Of a stretch of 64,000 nucleotides of DNA, positions 1 to 12,220 are shown piece after piece. Numbering within the stretch: position 1 is the stretch's first letter; each line of letters opens with the position of its first letter. Under the pieces are notes generated by a model. It was not told where the DNA came from. It did not search any database and was given only the letters and a program-made list of their open reading frames with translations. The stretch lies in NCBI RefSeq assembly GCF_000003855.2, contig NW_003101672.1, positions 1,010,134 through 1,074,133 on the forward strand, written 5' to 3'. Made by a program: the position numbers and the translations under genes. The stretch comes from Blastomyces gilchristii SLH14081. Lineage: Eukaryota > Ascomycota > Eurotiomycetes > Onygenales > Ajellomycetaceae.

Positions 1-73
1 GCCTTTGGTTTATTTGACGGAGCGGGAGAGATCATGTTCCTGTTCGATACCAATGGCTGACGACCCCGCGAAG

Positions 74-1780
74 GACAATTCCGACTCACAATATGGGACC
101 TTTCGTGATAACATTCCGTACCTCGCCCTGCTCTTGGTGATCCATCCTTTACTCCGACGAGCAATTGACACCTTCCTTCCTCCGACAACAAGCGCGAATT
201 TGTCCTCACCTCAATCTGGTAAAATTAAGGATGATGAAAACGCTGGATATGATTCAGTAGCTGCGGACTTGCGGCTCAAACGGAGAGTCGCTTTTGATTA
301 CTACTTCGCGCTGGTATTCATTGCCGCCTTGCATGGATTTTCAGCTCTCAAGGTTCTAGCCATTCTCGCCATTAATTATAATATCGCCACAAAACTACCA
401 CGGGACAAGATCCCAGCGGCGACGTGGATTTTTAACATTTCCATATTATTTGCAAATGAATTGTCGAATGGGTATCGTTACGCAGATATTGCAAGATTAT
501 TTACATCGACGTCTGCTGCCTCAAGTGCAGGGGAAGATAGTATGCTCCTTTCCTATGGGAAATGGCTTGACAGTTACGGTGGATTGATCCCAAGATGGGA
601 CATTCTTTTCAATCTCACAGTTCTTCGGCTCATAAGCTTTAATCTGGATTATTATTGGAGCCTCGATTATCGATCGGCGAGTGCTATGGAGGTATGTCAT
701 TTAGTTTCCAACAGAATATAATGTCTGGTCCCTCTCGCTGACGCACAAAAGAAGAAACAACTTGACCCCTCGGCCCTGTCTGAGCGGGATCGTGTGTCTA
801 TCCCTGCCCATCGAAGCGCGTTCAACTCGACAAACTACGTCGCTTATGCTCTTTACTCTCCCCTCTACCTCACTGGTCCCATCATTACCTTCAACGACTA
901 TATCTCCCAACAGCGCTATCCACCCGCCTCCATTACGAAATCCCGCACTATTCTCTATGGAGTTCGTTTCTTTCTCGCCCTCCTTAGCATGGAAGTAATC
1001 CTACACTACATCTACGTCGTCGCCATCTCCCAATCCTCTCCAAACTGGTCCGTTTACACGCCTTTCCAGCTCAGCATGTTAGGGTACTTCAACCTGCACC
1101 ACATCTGGCTGAAACTTCTCTTGCCCTGGCGCTTCGCTCGCCTTTGGGCACTCATCGACGGCATTGACCCACCCGAAAACATGGTCCGCTGTATGTCAGA
1201 CAATTACTCAGCTCTCGCTTTCTGGCGCGGCTGGCACCGTTCTTTCAACCGGTGGATCGTCAGATACCTCTACGTGCCGCTAGGTGGCGGCGGCAGTAGA
1301 CCTGCCAAAGCTAACCCGAGCAACGGCAACGGCAACGACAATTCTGTGGCGTCTACTTCGCCTATTGTTGCCAAAGCGCGCGGCCTCCTCAACTTCCTGC
1401 TCGTTTTCACTTTTGTCGCGCTGTGGCATGACATCAACCTCCGCCTGCTCATGTGGGGCTGGCTCATCACTCTCTTCGTCCTGCCTGAAATAATTGGCAC
1501 CGCATTGTTCCCCGCACATAAGTGGCGCGGTAGCCCGACGACGTATCGCGTGCTGTGCGGTGCGGGCACAGTGTTCAACATCTTACTGATGATGGCAGCG
1601 AATCTTGTTGGGTTTGCTTTGGGGCTTGATGGGTTGAAGGGGCTTGTTAGTGGGATTGTTGGTAGTGTGGGTGGGCTGGTGTATCTTGTAGGGGCGTGCT
1701 TGACCCTATTTGTGGGCGTGCAGGTGATGTTTGAGATTCGGGAAGAGGAGTTGAGGATGGGAATCAATATGAAGTGTTAA
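74..1780 (+). CDS. GUP1: Gup1-like MBOAT O-acyltransferase, 5' truncated by the window edge
   Basis: Membrane-bound O-acyltransferase of the ER. In yeast, Gup1 adds a very long acyl chain during GPI-anchor remodelling. Visible exons are 74..691 and 752..1780, with intron 692..751 (GTATGT...AAAAG) in phase 0. The start codon is outside the window. The first 73 bases look like an intron end, because a GCTGAC branch-like site sits just before an AAG acceptor at 71-73 and the family-conserved motif DNSDSQYGTFRDNIPYLALL begins right after it. The 548 visible residues contain several hydrophobic segments, the MBOAT signature WHRSFNRWIVRYLYVPLG, and the presumed catalytic histidine in FVALWHDINLRLLMWGW. 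A short Gly/Asn-rich insert follows the signature. The gene converges on VPS71. Family assignment is secure. The 5' exon boundary is inferred. Confidence 0.93.
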
Positions 1781-2613
1781 GCTTTTTATGGAGTCAGGTG
1801 ATGGAAATGTGGGATATACATTTTTTTTCTAATTCATTCATATTTTCCTTAACACATTACATCGGATTTTCGTTGCATTGTATATATATTATACCAAGTT
1901 ATGCCAATAATACAGCGCATTTTTTGCGCTTCTAATCATTTCGCCTTGTGCAATCACTTCTATGACCTCGGGCCGGTTGTGACATCCGTTCAGCAATCAA
2001 ATTGAATACTCCCTTAATGCCACCTTAACCTCCGCGATTTCACATATCTAATGCCTTTTGTGGCCTTTGTCTGTCTCCATGCTCTGCACAGATACTATAT
2101 CTGCTTTCCCGCAGGACAGGATTTCTTGAATTCCGACTCGAAATTCCCACTTTTTTTCGCCTTCAGTCGCCCTTGCTCTCAATCTTAACCCATGCCAACG
2201 ATGATTGATATCTAAATAATCCCGTATGGACCGTTTCTTGCGGCTCCAAAATGCTATGGAACTGAGCTGGTGGCTTCTAAAGCTATTAATATCCCATAAC
2301 TCCTGATGGATAGCGTAGCGAGTGCGGAGGAAATCCTTCGCATCAAGTTCCTAGTCCGGGGTTGGACCTCAAGGTAGAAGTAATGGGAGAGGTTTTGGTG
2401 TGAGTTTTTTGGGTTCCCTTCCTAGACCTTCAAACCACGTATCCGCCCTGCTATCTCAATATTATTGAGAGAGGGTGCCCATCGTCGTCTCTTGAAGACT
2501 ATACCGTGCACGCCGTGCTAGTCGTCAGCACGCCTTAGTGGTAGTATTGTATGAAAGTGGCGTTCGCCGCTCTCGAGTAGAAGAGGAACTTCGCTCTCTG
2601 CAGCCAGGCCCCT
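1781..2613. other. Intergenic region between convergent GUP1 and VPS71
   Basis: This 0.8 kb stretch holds the GUP1 3' UTR (AT-rich up to about 1900) and the 3' side of VPS71. No tRNA-like cloverleaf or repeat is obvious. The only coding-like segment is the minus-strand open frame listed separately at 2048-2350. Confidence 0.6.
2048..2350 (-). pseudogene. Possible decayed reading frame or orphan exon
   Basis: On the minus strand, 100 codons run without a stop from just after a CTAG at 2351 to a TAG at 2048-2050. The reading is rich in charged and aromatic residues, for example RYAIHQELWDINSFRSHQ followed by FWSRKKRSIRDYLDINHRW, and looks more like protein than random DNA. There is no usable upstream ATG. 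The frame upstream is broken by TAG, TGA and TAA codons, and another frame there is equally plausible. I do not recognise the family. It may be a pseudogene relic, the last exon of an unrecognised gene, or chance. Confidence 0.25.
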
Positions 2614-3634
2614 CTAAGCATAAAACCGATCACACCTTGTCTCTTCATGGACGCGATAACAGTCCAATCCACACACCCGCGCGCGGCATTTGATACACTT
2701 TACCCTGCCCCAGTAACCACATATAGAACAGAAGTGTCGTGGTGGTTTGGAAACTGCTTGGTTCGCGTTGCTGCGGCCCGGCAGAGTTGTCGTTGCGAGG
2801 GAGGCGTTGTATGACAGTGGTGGCTCTGCGAGGAGTAGTTGCATTAATCTTTCTGAGGGCACGGGGGGGATGTAAGAGCGGAGGAGCGGGTCGTTATCAT
2901 AGTTCGAGGCGATTAGCTCTTGGTTTGGTTGTTGTTTCTGTAGGGCTGAAGTGGAGGGGCGGGAGGAGGCTGCGCTGGGCGGTTCGGAGGGTTGGCCTGT
3001 AGTGCTGGCTGCCTTTTTGGGTGTTGCTGGATGGGATGATGTGCGCGGGGTGCTGGGTTTGCTGGATTTCAGTGCGGTAGAGCGAGCGGTGGCAGCTGCG
3101 GCTGTTGTAATTGTCGAGGAAGTTTGTGTTGCCAGACCTTGGGCTTGGGCTAGCGCGGCTTCTTCATCATCTAGGTAATTTCTGAATGTTTTTTGGGACA
3201 TGAGGATACGCCGGACATTGGAGGTTGTTTTGCCTCTAGGTTTGTCTGTCGTTATGTTTTCTGGATGTTAGCTGGTTTATCATGGCTTCCCCCCTTCTCG
3301 TCCGCATATACTTTGAAATGCACAAAAAGGGGTTCAGTAGAAAAGCAAGCTAACCTTTCGCTGTCGCGCCCTTCTGCTTCGTTGGAATCGGAATATGTGT
3401 ATCTTTATGATTTTCCCGATCAAGCTCCGCGAGATGTCTTAGAACCGCAGTATTTCGTCTTGATGATGACACCTCTGCCCTTCCAGCGCCCCCAAGATCA
3501 CGTACGGCTCGTTTTCGACCTCCAGCAGACCTCCCGGTGTGGGCAGAGCTGCCATAGCGAGGCTCTGGGACGTATGCCCAGCCGGGGGTGAGGTGTGAGG
3601 ATGAGGTAGGGAGGACTTCTATTTTATTTGACAT
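2614..3634 (-). CDS. VPS71: SWR1-complex HIT zinc-finger subunit Vps71/Swc6 (ZNHIT1 family)
   Basis: Subunit of the SWR1 chromatin remodeller, which places histone H2A.Z in nucleosomes; nuclear. Two exons, 3355..3634 and 2614..3245, are joined in phase 1 across a 109-nt intron. Its donor is the weak GTTAGC, and a GCTAAC branch site precedes a GACAG acceptor. The join reads AKDKPRGKTTSNVRRILMSQ, giving 303 residues. The C-terminus carries the HIT zinc finger in order: HFCSICGYWG, VKCIKCRARVCGLDC, then HEETRC. The middle is a low-complexity Ser/Thr/Ala/Pro linker, as often seen in filamentous fungi. The start MSNKIEVLPTSS has no better upstream alternative. The family call rests on the zinc finger and the NVRRILMSQKTFRNYLDD segment. 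Confidence 0.9.
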
Positions 3635-4231
3635 TGGGTGCCGAAGAGTAATACGTATACGTCAGGTTATCTGCTACCAGAACATTTGGATCAGTACTGT
3701 AGGGCATATTATACCGTGGAAGCCGATCGCGATTACTGATGATGAGCAACCTTGAAGGTTGGGTCTAAATATTTAACCGCGCGTCTACCATGTTTGGTTT
3801 GTTTGCACATGGAGAGCAACCCAGCTGCGCTTATTGTTTTTAGTCGTCATGAAATTTCCCCCGTCTCCCCCCCATATGCGCATGATACCGGAGAAGATAA
3901 AAGAATAATCTATTGTATTGACTATAAAGCAAAATGAATATTACAGGTTTCTGCGGAGATAGGTGGAAGATAGGTGGAAGAAATGCAAATCGGAACACCG
4001 AGCCAAGTAGAAGGAGTTACATGCAAAGCTGAATCGGATATGTAATATGAATAGCAAGCCCTTTGAATTGAGTTGAAATGGAAAGACGCATATTTCAAGT
4101 CTCAGGAATTGATCCAACGTTTAGAGGGAAGATAGAAGGGGGAAGGGCGCCGCATGTGAGCAAAATCCGAGAACGTATCAGGCCATCACCGAATCCAGGC
4201 AAATTCATAGAAAACATATCTCACGAGTCCA
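3635..4231. other. Intergenic: VPS71 upstream region and 3' side of the small mitochondrial gene
   Basis: The stretch contains the likely VPS71 promoter next to 3635 and the terminator side of the minus-strand gene ending at 4232. A 14-bp direct repeat (AGATAGGTGGAAGA-like, around 3958-3981) is the only structure noticed. No coding signal was found on either strand. Confidence 0.5.
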
Positions 4232-5289
4232 TCATTTCCTCTTCTGCAATTGGTCCATTTTGGACTCCAAATCGGTAATGTAGGCGTTGAGACGTTGCGT
4301 AGCTGCTTGCAAGGCCTATAATACGATCCCCCATCGGACAACACACAGGGGGCATATTGTTAGCTTCCAAAAATCACGGGTATGAGCGAGAATTGTGAAT
4401 GAGCAAAAAAGAAAACAGAGGAATGAAATGGCAAAAGGTATTAAACGCATTATTAGTTTTAAAAGGGAGCCAATGATAGAGTGAGGAGAAGTGAGAACGA
4501 TAGAACGTTCTTAAATCTTCCCATGCTCGTAGTTCTGGGAGAACAAAACATCCATCGTGCATCTCGTTCTAGTTTAAATGACGCGGAAAAAGGAGCCCGC
4601 CACACCGTTTCTCCATGTCTAAATTATGAATATTTTCTCTTTTTCGCTTCCGTCTATTTTTTTGGTCCTCTTTCCGTCCTTCTATCTATTTCCAATGTAG
4701 CAATGAAAATAAAAAATAAAAAATTAAATAAATTAAAAATGAAGAGCAGCTGTCGCAGGGGAGATGTATGGAAGTAAGGCAAAGGGAACAAGGGCAAAAA
4801 TCTAAAACACCAAGACCACTTTTATGCTGTTTGCTTTTGGGGGATTTTGCCAATCTGCACGGGGTATATCTTGTAGGCTTTATTTTCAAATGCACTGACG
4901 TACGTAGATGTCTTCCGTCAACATCTCGTTGGACACTCTATACTCATCTAGAATATAGTAATATACCGAGGCACCCGCTATCGCAGTGCCAAAGAGGAAG
5001 CCGAATAGCCTATTATTTCATCCAATTCTGTCGTGTTAGCCAGATCTGTTGTTGGCGGTGCCTATGCATCATTCTCTCAACGTGGTAGTTCGGTGACTCA
5101 CCCTCCTCTAAAAGCTCCTACAGGCTTTTGTGCAGGTAACGACCCTGCCTCTGCGCTGGCATTACCGTTCAGCAACCGTCTCGTTGTCGAAAGGGCTCTG
5201 CGTGTCGATAGGCGCACGAGGGGGGTGGAGAGTGTGAGGCGGAAAAGAGGCGACATTGCTCGTGTTGAAGACACCGACGCTAGCGGCAT
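4232..5289 (-). CDS. Small predicted mitochondrial inner-membrane coiled-coil protein
   Basis: A 125-residue protein assembled from three exons: 5102..5289, 4904..5009 and 4232..4315. Splice sites are GTGAGT/AATAATAG (92 nt, phase 2) and GTACGT/ATTATAG (588 nt, phase 0). The N-terminus is basic, Ser/Thr-rich and free of acidic residues (MSPLFRLTLSTPLVRLSTRR), as in a mitochondrial presequence. It is followed by a Gly/Ala-rich hydrophobic segment (LFGFLFGTAIAGASVYYYIL), then YRVSNEMLTEDIY, and a C-terminal heptad-like helix ALQAATQRLNAYITDLESK ending in DQLQKRK. Matching phases at both introns and continuous protein features across them support the model. ATG at 5289 was chosen; 5256 is an alternative in the same frame. 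Localisation is inferred and function is unknown. It could be a small respiratory-assembly or MICOS-associated protein, but I recognise no named family. Confidence 0.72.
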
Positions 5290-6199
5290 TTTAACGAAAG
5301 GATTCGCAGATTGCAGATTAAGACACACAAACACACACACAATGTCGTGAGATATAGATATGGGTTAGGCCTCGCTTCCGTTGAAGAAAGCGTGTCGCGG
5401 CCGTGTGAGAGATTCGAGGCTGGAAGAAGGTTGAGGTCAATGTTTGGCAGGTTCCTGTCTGGGGAAGAAGCTTGGCGGCTTTAGCTACGCTGTAACTTAC
5501 GTACTGCGTAGGTGTGGAGGAATAACAGAGAATATGGAGCTGATGAGAGGTTCAATAATTCTTAGTCTTGGCCAGTATTATGAAATTCATTTGACGGTGA
5601 GTAAAGAGAAGAAGGAATTTATGACGTCGACTTTTATTTTCTATACTTTCTTCTTTTAGCCCATTTTCATTGTTTTGTTTTTCTCTAGTGAAATTGCCCC
5701 TTAAAACCAACCCTGGTTCCTGAATGCTCAATGGCCAGTTGACTTTAGATTCGACAAAGTACAGTACATGTACAGTACATACAGTGAGTGACAATGTCGT
5801 TAGGTTCTCCTCGTACAGGGAGTTGAGCTACAAGCATATGTACTGTACGTAGCACTGTAGTTACGGAGTACGGAGTACATACATTATTAATAATATTAAT
5901 ATTACCTGTACTCCGTACATGTACATGTTGAGATACGAGGGACGCGGCACTAGGAAAAATGTTTCACGTGGCTAGAATGGTAGGAAGAATATGAATCAAG
6001 AAGGTTGAAATGTCTAGTTATACATAAATACCCATCACAAATAGCATAAAAGCAGATACAGCGTATTGGTTACATATGTGATATTTAATTATAATATAAG
6101 TTCCAGACTATGACAACATGAAAACAGTGGACGGTATAAACACATCCAAGAGCAGGGCATAGAGCAGGGCACATCAGTGCAGTGCACAAGCACTCAATT
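5290..6199. other. Intergenic: promoter of the small mitochondrial gene and DOP1 3' flank
   Basis: This 0.9 kb gene-free stretch becomes very AT-rich toward DOP1. It contains a CA run near 5328-5340, a cluster of TACAGTACATGTACAGTACAT words near 5759-5780, and the hairpin listed at 5868-5918. I saw no gene. Confidence 0.55.
5868..5918. repeat. Inverted repeat built on the TACGGAGTA word
   Basis: The 11-bp arms GTACGGAGTAC (5868-5878) and GTACTCCGTAC (5908-5918) are perfect complements around a 29-nt AT-rich loop. A second overlapping copy of the word lies at 5862-5870. The element could form a hairpin, or it could be two binding sites in opposite orientation. Confidence 0.7.
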
Positions 6200-9100
6200 C
6201 TAATTCACCACCGTGAACTCATTGAACAGATCTGCCAGCAGATCGTCTTTACAGCCTTCCAAATCAGGAACCCCCAGGCTATATGTGCTCTCAAATGCAT
6301 GTATACTCAACCGATCGAAGAATGGCCTGAGTACCGTGTCAACTATCTCGTCTTTGGCCGTCTCCCGGCTCAGCTCCGAATTAAGCCACGCCTTTTTATA
6401 CCCGTCACGGCCACTATCGTCATCACCATCATTTCCATTCCCATTTCCAAGGCCATTCTTTGGCGAGCGGTCAATGCTGTTTCTGCTCGTGGTTGTACCT
6501 AGATTGCGTGCGATTCCATCTGCGAGAGCAACAGACTCCCACTGGTCCGGCGGATAGACAGCATCAATGGTATCGGTAACAAATAGCCATTCTTGGAGCT
6601 GGAAGTCGTCCGGTGCAATTAGGAGGAGAGTTTCAAGGAGTTTGCAAGCCTGTAGGAGTGAGTAAGGGTTATGAGTCTCGGACTGTTGGCCTGAGCCAAG
6701 GGCTGAAATCGCATCGTGGAGTTCGCTGTTTATCATCGGCCAGAAGGATGCAAGGTGGATGGCGGAGGTTTTCAAGACTAGGGCTCTGAGCACCATATAT
6801 ACTTCCGCTCGTGTTACGGAAGAAGGGGAAGATATGTGAGTAGCTGTTAACAGATCTTCAAGCTTTTGGTGGACATTTGCGAGTTCTGCACCGAAATGGT
6901 CTTCGTTAGCGGCTAATATTAGCAAGGCTAGTCTGCGTAAATTCAGCTGGGCCTTGCGGTCAGCCTCAAGTCGTGCAGCTGTAGCACCTACGCCAAACAT
7001 TATACCGGCGGATGTTGGGGTTGTTAGGCGAGAGTACACGTCGGGCAATCGTTCTTTGTCTGTCAGGACCCAATGGCGAAGCAAATCAAGCCAGTTCGAC
7101 CGCACAAGCCCAAGTTTTGTCGTGAAGAATTTGATGTCGTTGAACGCGTCGCCCACATCTTTCCGCCAGTATTTAGAGGCAACAGGAATCTTTGACATCT
7201 GCTGGAGAAGGTCAAGGACGCTTTTGTTCACATTTTGGGGGAACAGTCTCGAATGGAAGAGCGGCGCTATTACGTTCGCCGAAATATTTGACATTGCAGT
7301 GGATATCCTGTCTGTTTCCCCTAGAGTGGTAACCAAGGCAGGCATCACTGATGCGAGGATGCCAACTGTATCATCAGGCCCAACGAACTGTTGGCCTTTG
7401 GAAGAAGGCCTCGATGCACGCTCGCTATCTGCCAGCTGCCGCGATGATGAGGTGGGCTCTTGTGATGAACCTAATGGTTTGCTAGTGAGTATCGCTATTA
7501 GGAGGCGTAGGAATAAATCCTACATATACATAGTTAGCTTCAACCAAATTTTAAGAAATTACGGCTATATTACAACTTACCCCAAGATCCTTCCTCGCTC
7601 GCCTGTCATCACCAAAAGTAGTCCGCTCCATCTTCTCACCCAAAATTGCAGTAAATTCCATCAGTCGTGGCAAGATTTGTCGGTGAGGGAACGGGTTAGC
7701 TAATACATCCCGAAGAAAAGTGGTGCAATCCGTCCATATCTCGTCCAACACATCATCATCTAGTGATCTAGCATACGTCACGAGAAACGTAACTAGATTT
7801 GCCTCGGATAGCCTAGAGGTCATAACTGACTTGCGACTAGGTTCCAGCGCAGTGGGGTCGGTTCGGCTGTAGATGGAATTGAATATGGCTGGAATGGTTA
7901 TTTTTGGTCGTGATCCATCTAGCGTATGAAGTAGATTAAACACTGATCGAGCTTCTGCCATGTCATCTGCTGTGACTGCATTGTGCCATAGTTGGACTAA
8001 TGTCTCCAGACAATCCAAGGCTTCGGCGTTAAACAGATGCTCTAATATACGCCGCGATCGGTTTCTCATTCTCAACGAGGTATATTGGAAAGAAGAAATT
8101 GATTCCGGGTCCTGTGAGTTGCTATGGCGTCGAATGTTGCCCCACGACCAGATTGAGAAGCATAGCCGGACAGTATCTTGAAAGCAAAGAAGAACAGTCA
8201 ATCTGTCATTAGCAGTAGCGCTCCGGGCCTGGTTCCCCTCCGAAGCGAACACACCGGAAACCATGGTTCCGAAAAATCCTTGGGGTTGGTCTGGACTTTT
8301 TACGGGGGAAACACTCTCTTCCTCGAGCAGTAGGCGTTCATGAGCCACAGCAATACAATTCTCCAACCCGCCAAGTAAAGCAATGGTGACGTGCTCCGAA
8401 CGCTCCCCGAGAGATCCATTGGTTTGCTTGAACACAAGCTGGAGCTCATTATACGAGGCAGTTATCCGTTGACATAGACACTCTACTAACGTCAACAAGA
8501 TTTGGAAAATAGCCCCGGAGTAAAATGGTAGGCACTCCGCAAGGAGTTGCACCCATTTCTGCACAGCATTTAGCGAGGAGGTGGAACTGAGCCCTTTCAG
8601 CAAACATTCTAATAATTGTGGTGACGGCAAGGGAGTTGTAGCGCCTCGTAGCTCCTTTTCAGATTTCTCGCCCGTTAGCGATATGCGAGAGAGATTTGGA
8701 AGAGCGTCGAGAGATGATTTCCTTCGTCTGTTAGACGAAGGAATGTGCGATTCTAAAAATTGATGAGAGAATCGGATTTTCAAAGCAACTAACAAGGTGT
8801 CGATCATAACAGGTTGGAGACTACCCCTGTTATGGTCCAAGGAGAAGAATAACTGATCAATTAGGAAACCGTCCAAATCCATCTCAACGAGTTGCCTAGC
8901 ACCTGGTCCCGTCAAAAGTTGGCGCATTACGGTAAAAACCGCCAATTGCATCCGCTCTTCTTCAGGATGTAGCTCTCTGGAAGCCGTTATGCGTGGTGAG
9001 AGGGCTCGAATAGCAAGATGTATTAAAGTGGCCTGAATACTTAGGCTCTGGGCATCATCTAGATGTATCACTGTTATTTTTTGAACCCAATATTTGATAT

Positions 9101-12100
9101 GGTCGAACTTACCATCAGCTTCAGAGCTATCACGGCGTTTACCAAGGTCCAAAGCGGTGTTTGTCATTAATGTAGACCATCCCATCCGACTCAACGAGGC
9201 TATTGCACCGGAAGCAGTCTCGAATAGATATCGACACTGGTTTGCATCCCCAGGGTCTTCTGGATGGCTACGCCGGGATGTATCTTCGCGATCCAATGCC
9301 GTGAGGTATGAAAGATCGGTGAGTTTCGATATTATTATGCGAAATACCCTAAAGAGATACACAGTTAACGTTAACGCCGGTTAAAAGAATTAAGAAATCT
9401 GCATTTCAGACATACTTGTGCACAGATGAAAGATCTGAAATCCATTCCTTGACTACTAGTGAAGCTTCGCTGACAACCCCTGAGAGCAAATCCAATACGA
9501 TAAATAACGGGCGATCGAGCATAGAAGACTGGTATAGAGATCTCGGGTCTCTTAAACTACTACTACTATTCGTTGGGTGCTCGCTAATAGAGCGTGCAAT
9601 TGAAGGATCAATGCTAACTTGCTGGCTATGATTCCATAGGACAACAAACTTTTCAGCTTCCTGGACTGTTGTGATATGAGATGGATTGGAATCCTCCGCG
9701 CCGATCATGAGGGAGGCAATCGAAGCTTCAATCAAATGATCTTGCCAAGTCACGGAGTGCAAAAGCCATAGGCATCGAACCGTTTCCACGTGAAATTTAG
9801 GGCTCAATGGCGAGAGAAAGGCCCAAAGCTTTTGAACCAACGGTGGGATAATATCAGATACCTGCTCATAAGAAACATAGAATCCGGGCCCATGGATGGA
9901 GTAGAGAGTCGTCACAATAGAGCATATAGATGAAATCATGACAAAAGGTAATTCCGTACCAGAATTGGCGGCCAGCTTGCGATACATGGCAGAGAAGAGG
10001 TTCCCATCTTTAACGACTTGGGATTTGCGGATTTTATTGAGTAAGGATATGAATATGTTAACTCGGTCTTTCAAACCGGAGTGATCTCCTGATTCCAATT
10101 CAGCAAGCACCAGAAACTGGGCTTCCCGGAGAAGCAATTCGCCTAGAACCCGGTAGGAGAAGGGCAGTGGCGGTAATTTGAGACTTTCTTTACTTCTCCT
10201 ATAGAAGTCAAGTATGGTTCTGACTATCTCTTCGCTGGCAACGCCCCAGGGGGTCTCCAAGGGCTGATCATTTCGAGTTGGATCTCTCACAATTTCATCG
10301 TGAAATACTCTGTCCGGTATCAATTCCAGGAGATGTTTGATAATTAGCGAGGTCTCGTTAAGTGCTGTAGATTGAATATGGTGATAATCAAGTCCACCTT
10401 CAGTACTTGACGAAATAACTTTCATCTTAACCAGTAGTGCCAAGAATAATAGCGGGACGTGGGCAACAAGCATTTCTTCCTCGGCCATATTGAAATGAGA
10501 GATAATAAAATTCGCGAGGTTAAGGTCATTTATGGCATGGTTAGATCGAGTTTGAATAACAGATGGTTCAATATGAACAAGGGAAAGGAGCTCGGAGAAT
10601 ATCAGGCTACTTTCAACCCCGTCGAAAAAGGCACTTGCACTTCTAAACACCTCGTCGAAATTCGCAGTTGAAGAGGCAAGCTGTTCATATTGCTGGACAC
10701 TACGCATAACTGCGAGGAATATTTCTGGGACAACTAGCCCTCCGACTTCCCAGCGATCCATCAAAGAAAGAGATATCCTGAACGGTTTTGCTCTGTCTGG
10801 AGGGTGAAGTGAATTGCGATTTATCATCGCCTTGATGCTTTGAACGAGGGGTTTTAAACCGAAACGACTGAAGTACTGGGACTTCGCGTTTTCGTAATCA
10901 AAAACACGGCTCGCTTCATGTCCGGATGACAACGGTAGATCACCTTCGCCCTGTTCTTGAGCGCCGTTGGACGCGTCTGGTCCTAAAAACCATGCCCAGA
11001 GACGGCGATTCAAACTCATGTCTCTCCTTGTCACCACACCGGCGGCTGCCGCAACTAATATCTCGAGATCATTTGGAGTGATTCCTTTCTGTAGTACGGG
11101 TGAGTGAAGAGGTAAGTGAGTAACAAGAAGGTCCAGAAAGTTTCTCTGTACAAGAAGCTGCTCGTCAGCGAGACCTGTCGCAAAGCATCGAATTAACAGT
11201 CCCGGCTCTGGCGTAACGATGGAGTCTGTAATGGAAAATAAGTCAGAAGCATCGTCTATGTCGCTGTTTTCCGAGCCTATCAACCACGGACTTGCTCCGC
11301 CGAGTTTGGGAAGATAGCGGTTCAAATACGCAAGCACACCATGTCTCCGGCTTGGGTTGGTTATTGAGGCGAGAAAGAGACATTGCCAGAAGTACTGGCT
11401 ACCAGCATCAGGGCTCGAATCTGACAAAGAGTCTTTCTTGAGATTTATATTTCGAAACTTGTTCACTATCCGTAGAGCAGTTTCGAAATCTTCACTTGTT
11501 TCCTCCTCTAGGCCTGGCAGTAACGCTAGTATTATGGATTTTAATGCTGGACGAAGGGCTGATGGGTCCAAATCAACTATATAGGCTTCGACCAAGGAGA
11601 GAAAAGTTGGTCGCACGGTCAACGACGCGAACGACAGCGTAGGGGCGATTCCAGGTAGGTAGAGTGCAAGATCTCGAGACAGGCGATCCGGCTAAAAGGG
11701 TTCATTCTAAGTATATACGTTTGAGAATACTACAAATGCAGAAAGTTTACCTTAAGGATAGAGAATATGTAGCCGTAAACCTCAAGGGCCTTCTGGTGAA
11801 CTCCGGATGGAAGAGCTGGGTTGAGACATTGCGCCAATCTTCGTGCAACAATTGTTTTACTTGGAACGATAGGTAGAGACGGCGGATGAGATTGTAGAGC
11901 CTAGCCGAAAGAGACATTGAGTATTTGCAGCTAGATGTTCAAAGGAGCATTGCATATACCTTCAACAACCGGCTTAGGAACGAGATGTAGTCTGCCCATT
12001 CCTGTAGGGCGGTATCGAACAAAGAGAGCGCTCGGTCGACGCTGGAGGCATAACGACGGTAGTTTTTGTCTTTTTTATATATCTCTAAAAAAGGTCAGTA

Positions 12101-12220
12101 AATATTCACCACCGCAGAGCTGGTCGACATACCATCCACCCCTTCTCTAGATTTCGGTTGGGATGCTTCGGAGCCGGATGGAGACGAAGATCGTGTTAGA
12201 TCGCCCGGATCAAGGCTCAT
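6200..12220 (-). CDS. DOP1: Dopey family protein Dop1 (one apparent 1-nt frameshift in exon 2)
   Basis: Large peripheral membrane protein of endosome-Golgi traffic; in yeast it works with Mon2 and Neo1. Six exons: 12133..12220, 11959..12084, 11751..11900, 9416..11691, 7581..9348 and 6200..7519. All have standard splice sites and compatible phases. The N-terminal Dopey domain is split over exons 1-4 (YRRYASSVDRALSLFDTALQ, EWADYISFLSRLLK, NPALPSGVHQKALEVYGYIF). The conserved C-terminus includes SKYWRKDVGDAFND, AGIMFGVGATAARLEADRK and HAFESTYSLG. The protein is about 1,908 residues, normal for the family. Inside exon 2 the conserved reading shifts by one base at 12000-12002, where GGG stands where GG would keep the frame. 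The rest of the gene is intact, so a sequence error is more likely than loss of function. It is divergent from MON1. Confidence 0.93.

Noticed and set aside
1270..1767. Long antisense frame opposite GUP1
   Set aside because: It is a mirror frame of a well-supported gene and its protein shows low-complexity Pro/Ser composition with no motif.
2320..2390. GGTTGGACC and TAGCGTAGCGAGTGCGG words resembling tRNA boxes
   Set aside because: No cloverleaf can be folded and the B-box consensus is poor.
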